NCBI RefSeq assembly: GCF_002278035.1
Contig: NZ_CP022604.1
Location: forward strand, 1,240,001-1,304,000
Length of the DNA stretch: 64,000 bases
Direction of reading: 5' to 3'
Source: Ochrobactrum quorumnocens
GTDB lineage: Bacteria > Pseudomonadota > Alphaproteobacteria > Rhizobiales > Rhizobiaceae
How positions within the stretch are numbered: the first letter of the stretch is position 1; the number at the start of each line of letters is the position of its first letter. The translations under genes and the position numbers were made by a program. The notes under the pieces are model-generated. The model did not search any database, had not been told where the DNA came from, and worked only from the letters and a program-made list of their open reading frames with translations. Of the stretch, positions 57,219 to 64,000 are shown piece after piece.

Positions 57219-57607
57219 TATGCGGCCTCCCCTTTTTCCGCAACTTCGCGGACAACAATGGTGAGATGCGAAAACGGCTTTTCGATGCGGCTTGCCTTAC
57301 CACGTCCACGAACGTGGAAACGCTTCATGACAATTGATTTGCCAACATAAGCTTCAGCAACGATCAGCGCGTCAACATCGAGATCATGATTGTTCTCAGC
57401 GTTGGCGATAGCCGATTCGAGCGTCTTTTTCACTGTTTCCGCGATCCGCTTGCGCGAGAACGTCAGATCAGCAAGTGCCGCGTTAACTTTCTTGCCGCGA
57501 ATCAATGCCGCGACAAGATTAAGCTTCTGCGGGCTGACGCGAAGCGTACGGGCGACGGCTTTCGCCTCGTTATCCTTAAGCTGGCGGGGAGCCTTGGCCT
57601 TGCCCAT
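57218..57607 (-). CDS. rplV: 50S ribosomal protein L22
   Basis: Lines the exit tunnel through its beta-hairpin. The 129 residues: [60 protein letters not shown] and [20 protein letters not shown]. Three bases after rpsS, overlapping rpsC by one. Confidence 0.98.
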   Translation of the reverse strand: MGKAKAPRQLKDNEAKAVARTLRVSPQKLNLVAALIRGKKVNAALADLTFSRKRIAETVKKTLESAIANAENNHDLDVDALIVAEAYVGKSIVMKRFHVRGRGKASRIEKPFSHLTIVVREVAEKGEAA

Positions 57608-57610
57608 CTG

Positions 57611-57889
57611 TTACTTCCTCTTTGCCTTCTTGTCCGCGCCGTGACCGTAATAGGTACGTGTCGGCGCGAATTCACCGAACTTATGTCCAACCATTTCTTC
57701 GGAGATCGATACCGGCACATGCTTGTTGCCGTTATACACACCGAAGGTCAGGCCAACGAACTGCGGCAAGATAGTGGAGCGACGGCTCCACATCTTGATG
57801 ACTTCATTACGACCGCCCTCGCGTACCTTCTCAGCTTTCTTGAGAAGATAGCCATCGACGAACGGACCTTTCCAAACTGAACGAGCCAC
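57611..57889 (-). CDS. rpsS: 30S ribosomal protein S19
   Basis: Head protein contacting S13. The 92 residues (initiator then [54 protein letters not shown]). The start codon is GTG at 57887-57889, with GAGAGG about 10 bases upstream; no ATG is available. Confidence 0.97.
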   Translation of the reverse strand: MARSVWKGPFVDGYLLKKAEKVREGGRNEVIKMWSRRSTILPQFVGLTFGVYNGNKHVPVSISEEMVGHKFGEFAPTRTYYGHGADKKAKRK

Positions 57890-57904
57890 TTCAGACTACC
57901 TCTC

Positions 57905-58738
57905 TTACTTCTTGCGCTGATGACGCGAACGCATGATGAATTTATCGGTCGCCTTATTCGAACGGGTCTTTTTACCCTTCGTAGGCTTGCCCCAAGGCGT
58001 GACCGGATGACGACCACCAGAAGTGCGGCCTTCACCACCACCATGCGGGTGGTCAACTGGGTTCATTGCAACACCGCGAACGTGTGGACGCTTACCGCGC
58101 CAGACCGAACGACCGGCCTTACCGTCATTGATGTTGCTGTGCTCTGGGTTGGATACTGCGCCAACCGTTGCAAAGCATGCACCGGAAACCAGACGCTGTT
58201 CGCCGGAGTTCAGACGCAGGATAGCCATACCCTGGTCACGACCCACGAGCTGTGCATATGCACCAGCCGAACGAGCAATCTGACCACCCTTGCCTGGCTT
58301 CATCTCCACATTGTGGATGATGGTGCCTACAGGCATGGACGAAAGCGGCATTGCGTTACCTGGCTTAACGTCGACGGACTGGCCAGAAATGACCTTGTCG
58401 CCGGCTGCCAGACGCTGCGGAGCCAGAATGTAGCTCAGCTCGCCGTCTTCGTAGCGGATCAGCGCGATAAACGCGGTGCGGTTTGGATCGTATTCCAGAC
58501 GTTCAACCGTTGCGACAACGTCATGCTTGCGACGCTTGAAGTCGATGAAACGGTAAGAACGCTTGTGACCGCCGCCCTGAAAGCGAACAGTGATACGACC
58601 GGTGTTGTTACGGCCACCCTTCTTGGACAAACCTTCGGTCAATGACTTGACCGGCTTGCCCTTGTAGAGTTCCGAACGGTCCACGATGACCAGCTGACGC
58701 TGGCCTGGCGTGGTCGGATTAAAGTGCTTGAGTGCCAT
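57905..58738 (-). CDS. rplB: 50S ribosomal protein L2
   Basis: Needed for subunit joining and peptidyl transfer. The 277 residues: [60 protein letters not shown] and [20 protein letters not shown] with the conserved histidine. 20 bases after rplW. Confidence 0.98.
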   Translation of the reverse strand: MALKHFNPTTPGQRQLVIVDRSELYKGKPVKSLTEGLSKKGGRNNTGRITVRFQGGGHKRSYRFIDFKRRKHDVVATVERLEYDPNRTAFIALIRYEDGELSYILAPQRLAAGDKVISGQSVDVKPGNAMPLSSMPVGTIIHNVEMKPGKGGQIARSAGAYAQLVGRDQGMAILRLNSGEQRLVSGACFATVGAVSNPEHSNINDGKAGRSVWRGKRPHVRGVAMNPVDHPHGGGEGRTSGGRHPVTPWGKPTKGKKTRSNKATDKFIMRSRHQRKK

Positions 58739-58758
58739 TGTCTTTACTCCATGGCCTC

Positions 58759-59052
58759 TCAGAGACCTGTCGAAACGTCGATGCTCTGACCTTCAGCCAA
58801 AGTAACGATCGCTTTCTTGACATCGCTCTGGCGCCCGACAATGCCGCGGAACCGCTTCACCTTGCCTTTGCGCACAGTGGTGTTAACGGCCTTTACCTTG
58901 ACGCCGAAAAGCGCCTCGATTGCAGCCTTGATTTCCGGCTTCGTCGCCTTGCGAGCTACGTTGAAGACAACCTGGTTATGTTCGGAAACAAGGGTCGACT
59001 TCTCGGTAATGACTGGGCTGACGATCACGTCGTAGTGGCGAAGATCGGTCAT
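58759..59052 (-). CDS. rplW: 50S ribosomal protein L23
   Basis: Docking site of trigger factor and SRP at the exit. The 97 residues: [40 protein letters not shown] and [19 protein letters not shown]. Its ATG overlaps the rplD stop (ATGA). Confidence 0.98.
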   Translation of the reverse strand: MTDLRHYDVIVSPVITEKSTLVSEHNQVVFNVARKATKPEIKAAIEALFGVKVKAVNTTVRKGKVKRFRGIVGRQSDVKKAIVTLAEGQSIDVSTGL

Positions 59053-59669
59053 TTAAAACGCTCCTCGAGTGCTTCGACAGCTGCCTTGGAAAGCACGAGC
59101 TTGCCACGACGCAGGATGTCGTAAACATTGATGCCCTGCACTGGCAGAACGTCGATGTTTGGAATGTTCGAAGCAGCGCGCTGGAAGTTCACGTCGATCT
59201 CAGCACCACCAATAAGGAGTGCATTCTGCAGACCGAGCTTGGCGAACTGCGACACGAGTTCCTTCGTCTTTGCTTCCTTGGAGGCCAGATCATCGATGAT
59301 GATCAGGTCCGAAGCCTTTGCCTTTGCAGACAAAGCATGACGAAGACCAAGAGCGCGAACCTTCTTTGGCAGATCATGATCGTGCGTACGGACAACTGGT
59401 CCGTGAGCCTGACCACCACCACGGAACTGTGGTGCACGAGCCGAATGGTGACGAGCGCGACCCGTACCCTTCTGCTTGTACATCTTCGAACCGGTGCGGC
59501 TGATATCGCTGCGGCCCTTGGCGTCATGAGAGCCCTGCTGGCGCTTTGCCAGCTGCCAGCGCACGACGCGCTGAAGAATGTCGTCGCGTGGGTCGAGGCC
59601 GAAGATATCTTCGTTCAGCTTGACCTTGCCGGCATCCTTGCCTTCAAGAGTTGTAATTGTGAGATCCAT
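59049..59669 (-). CDS. rplD: 50S ribosomal protein L4
   Basis: Tunnel protein; in enterobacteria it also represses the S10 operon. The 206 residues include the extended loop [20 protein letters not shown] and [20 protein letters not shown], and the end [20 protein letters not shown]. Overlaps rplC by one base (TAATG). Confidence 0.98.
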   Translation of the reverse strand: MDLTITTLEGKDAGKVKLNEDIFGLDPRDDILQRVVRWQLAKRQQGSHDAKGRSDISRTGSKMYKQKGTGRARHHSARAPQFRGGGQAHGPVVRTHDHDLPKKVRALGLRHALSAKAKASDLIIIDDLASKEAKTKELVSQFAKLGLQNALLIGGAEIDVNFQRAASNIPNIDVLPVQGINVYDILRRGKLVLSKAAVEALEERFK

Positions 59670-60391
59670 TATTCGGCTCCCTCAGTCGCGACTGCATCCG
59701 CAGCTGCATTGTTTGCGCTTGAACGCAGGGCAGCCGGCTTAGGTGCATTCTCAGGCAGCGATACCTTGACTGCATCACGAACGAGGATCCAGGCACCCTT
59801 GGAGCCAGGAACCGCGCCGCGAACCAGAATAAGGCCACGATCGCTATCTGTAGAGACAACTTCGATGTTCTGTGTTGTCACGCGGGTTTGACCCATGTGA
59901 CCAGCCATCTTCTTGCCCTTGAACACCTTACCCGGATCCTGACGCTGACCGGTCGAACCGTGAGCGCGGTGGGTAACTGAGTTACCGTGCGAAGCACGAT
60001 GACCAGCAAAGTTATGACGCTTCATAACACCGGCAAAACCTTTACCGATCGAAGTGCCCGTCACGTCGACCTTCTGGCCGGCGACGAAATGCTCGGCAAG
60101 AATCTCCGAGCCAACTTCAAGAAGGTTATCCGGTGAAACGCGGAATTCCGCAACTTTCGCCTTAGGCTCGACTTCAGCCTTCGCGAAGTGACCGCGCAGA
60201 GCCTTGGTCGTGTTCTTTACCTTGGCAAGTCCAACGCCAAGCTGAACAGCCGTATAACCGTTTTTTTCAACTGTACGCTGAGCTACCACGTGGCAGTCTT
60301 CCATGCGGAGAACTGTCACTGGTACATGTTCACCGGCGTCGTTATAGACGCGGGTCATGCCCAGCTTTTGTGCAATAACACCTGAACGCAT
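59669..60391 (-). CDS. rplC: 50S ribosomal protein L3
   Basis: Early assembly protein near the peptidyl transferase centre. The 240 residues start [20 protein letters not shown] and contain [20 protein letters not shown] and [20 protein letters not shown]; the alanine-rich tail is an extension. Start at 60391 follows AAGGAAC; eight upstream codons are dropped. Confidence 0.97.
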   Translation of the reverse strand: MRSGVIAQKLGMTRVYNDAGEHVPVTVLRMEDCHVVAQRTVEKNGYTAVQLGVGLAKVKNTTKALRGHFAKAEVEPKAKVAEFRVSPDNLLEVGSEILAEHFVAGQKVDVTGTSIGKGFAGVMKRHNFAGHRASHGNSVTHRAHGSTGQRQDPGKVFKGKKMAGHMGQTRVTTQNIEVVSTDSDRGLILVRGAVPGSKGAWILVRDAVKVSLPENAPKPAALRSSANNAAADAVATEGAE

Positions 60392-60420
60392 CGGGTTCGT
60401 TCCTTCCGTCCTCAAGCCGA

Positions 60421-60729
60421 TTAAAGCTTGATCTCGACATCAACACCGGCGGACAGATCAAGCTTCATCAGCGCATCAACTGTCTGCGGGGTTGGGTCAA
60501 CGATATCGAGAAGACGCTTGTGCGTGCGCATCTCGAACTGTTCGCGGCTCTTCTTATCGATGTGCGGCGACCGGTTTACTGTGAACTTTTCGATCCGCGT
60601 TGGAAGTGGGATCGGTCCGCGCACGTTGGCACCGGTACGCTTGGCAGTCGACACGATTTCCCGCGTCGAAGCGTCAAGGATCCGATGATCAAACGCCTTA
60701 AGGCGAATGCGGATGTTTTGACCGTTCAT
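60421..60729 (-). CDS. rpsJ: 30S ribosomal protein S10
   Basis: Head protein and transcription antitermination factor NusE. The 102 residues: [40 protein letters not shown] and [20 protein letters not shown]. Only 58 bases after tuf with no terminator, so read-through from tuf is likely. Confidence 0.98.
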   Translation of the reverse strand: MNGQNIRIRLKAFDHRILDASTREIVSTAKRTGANVRGPIPLPTRIEKFTVNRSPHIDKKSREQFEMRTHKRLLDIVDPTPQTVDALMKLDLSAGVDVEIKL

Positions 60730-60787
60730 TTGATCTGTTCCTTGTTACGCGGAGCGCCTCCGGAGAGACGCTCCTGCACAAATCTAA

Positions 60788-61963
60788 TTACTCGATGATC
60801 GAAGCGACGATGCCTGCACCGACGGTACGGCCACCTTCACGGATAGCGAAGCGGAGCTTCTCTTCCATTGCGATCGGGACGATCAGCGTAACGTCAACGG
60901 TAACGTTGTCGCCAGGCATAACCATTTCCGTGCCTTCTGGCAGGGTAACAACACCGGTCACGTCAGTCGTACGGAAGTAGAACTGTGGACGGTAGTTGGT
61001 GAAGAATGGCGTATGACGGCCACCTTCGTCCTTGGTCAGAATGTAGGCTTCTGCCTTGAACTTGGTGTGCGGCTTAACCGAACCTGGCTTGCAGAGAACC
61101 TGACCACGTTCAACGTCGTCACGGCCTACACCGCGAACCAGTGCACCGATGTTGTCGCCAGCCTGGCCCTGATCGAGCAGCTTGCGGAACATTTCAACGC
61201 CGGTAACAGTCGTCTTGCCGGTGGCCTTGATGCCAACGATTTCGACTTCTTCGCCAACCTTAACGATACCGCGCTCAACACGACCGGTAACAACAGTACC
61301 ACGACCCGAAATCGAGAAAACATCTTCGATTGGCATCAGGAACGGCTGGTCAATCGGACGCTCTGGCGTCGGAATGTAGTCGTCAACTGCAGCCATCAGG
61401 TTGCGGATTGCGTCTTCGCCGAGTTCCTTCGAAGAATCTTCCAGAGCAGCAAGAGCCGAGCCCTTGATGATTGGAACTTCGTCGCCTGGGAAGTCGTACT
61501 TCGAAAGCAGTTCACGAACTTCGAGTTCTACGAGCTCGAGAAGTTCAGCATCGTCAACCTGATCGCACTTGTTCAGGAACACGACGATCGCAGGAACACC
61601 AACCTGACGAGCGAGCAGGATGTGCTCACGGGTCTGTGGCATCGGGCCGTCAGCTGCCGAAACAACCAGGATCGCGCCGTCCATCTGTGCAGCACCGGTG
61701 ATCATGTTCTTGACATAGTCAGCGTGGCCTGGGCAGTCGACGTGTGCATAGTGACGAGCTGCAGTTTCATATTCAACGTGTGCCGTCGAAATGGTGATAC
61801 CGCGAGCGCGTTCTTCTGGTGCAGCATCGATCTGGTCGTATGCCTTGAATTCACCGAAGAACTTCGTGATTGCTGCTGTCAACGACGTCTTGCCATGGTC
61901 AACGTGACCAATCGTGCCGATGTTTACGTGGGGCTTATTACGTTCAAACTTGCTCTTTGCCAT
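60788..61963 (-). CDS. tuf: translation elongation factor Tu
   Basis: GTPase that delivers aminoacyl-tRNA to the ribosome. The 391 residues show G1 GHVDHGKT at 19-26, the switch [30 protein letters not shown] and GSAL, then domains 2 and 3. It sits in the str position between fusA and rpsJ; a second tuf copy is usual in this group and would lie outside the window. Confidence 0.98.
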   Translation of the reverse strand: MAKSKFERNKPHVNIGTIGHVDHGKTSLTAAITKFFGEFKAYDQIDAAPEERARGITISTAHVEYETAARHYAHVDCPGHADYVKNMITGAAQMDGAILVVSAADGPMPQTREHILLARQVGVPAIVVFLNKCDQVDDAELLELVELEVRELLSKYDFPGDEVPIIKGSALAALEDSSKELGEDAIRNLMAAVDDYIPTPERPIDQPFLMPIEDVFSISGRGTVVTGRVERGIVKVGEEVEIVGIKATGKTTVTGVEMFRKLLDQGQAGDNIGALVRGVGRDDVERGQVLCKPGSVKPHTKFKAEAYILTKDEGGRHTPFFTNYRPQFYFRTTDVTGVVTLPEGTEMVMPGDNVTVDVTLIVPIAMEEKLRFAIREGGRTVGAGIVASIIE

Positions 61964-62022
61964 CTGAGCTCTCCTAATATCTAGCCTGCTCAGGCTTTTT
62001 TACTATTTGGCGTAACCGAAGA

Positions 62023-64000
<1,978 letters not shown>

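Noticed and set aside
61013..61984. 323-codon plus-strand frame opposite tuf
   Set aside because: Antisense to EF-Tu; a known artefact of codon bias in highly expressed genes.

Overview
The window is chromosomal DNA of an alphaproteobacterium of the order Hyphomicrobiales (Rhizobiales), almost certainly a member of the Brucella/Ochrobactrum group. The evidence is an EipB (DUF1849) protein whose two cysteines fall exactly at the positions known in Brucella, an S10-spc-alpha ribosomal cluster of alphaproteobacterial type without infA or rpmJ after adk, many alphaproteobacterial protein families (DUF1489, RHH_4, DUF883, short Adk), GGAAC-N16-CGTT stress promoters, a GAAC-N7-GAAC LexA box at recA, and about a dozen copies of a ~105-bp palindromic intergenic repeat that looks like the Bru-RS/RIME class. 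No rRNA, tRNA, CRISPR, prophage or insertion sequence was found.

Layout. 1-9 kb: rpsB, eipB, a four-gene plus-strand run (ridA, glycerophosphodiesterase, FemAB-like acyltransferase, HIT protein), an azlCD branched-chain amino acid exporter pair and clpS-clpA. 9-19 kb: a DD-carboxypeptidase with a lipobox and a SPOR domain, DUF1489, L-serine dehydratase, a YdcF protein, a DUF1624 membrane protein with a cysteine-rich tail, a LiuR-like MerR regulator, VanZ and DUF883 membrane proteins, queF, a small lipoprotein and a DUF924 protein. 19-26.5 kb: a complete propionate catabolic module, in which a PccR-type regulator is divergent from pccB-pccA-scpA with TTTGCAAA operators between them; it takes propionyl-CoA to succinyl-CoA. 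26.6-28.1 kb: a small stress cluster driven by two back-to-back general-stress-response (EcfG) promoters. 28-36 kb: aldo/keto reductase, murI-trmJ, DJ-1/PfpI, a ribbon-helix-helix protein, icd, GNAT, GST, and an ArsR regulator divergent from a NIPSNAP-ABM pair.

36-46 kb: alaS, recA with its SOS box, two envelope lipoproteins, a SnoaL-like protein, rarA and a Do-family protease. 46-64 kb: an unbroken minus-strand translation cluster from fusA (cut by the window end) through tuf, the S10 and spc genes, secY and adk, then after a terminator rpsM, rpsK, rpoA and rplQ.

The most interesting signals are regulatory and repetitive rather than a novel enzyme system: three good EcfG promoters, the PccR operator overlapping its own gene start, a repeat family whose ends supply the stop codons of five genes and whose arm forms the adk terminator, and a 32-residue membrane protein hidden in a 640-bp gap.
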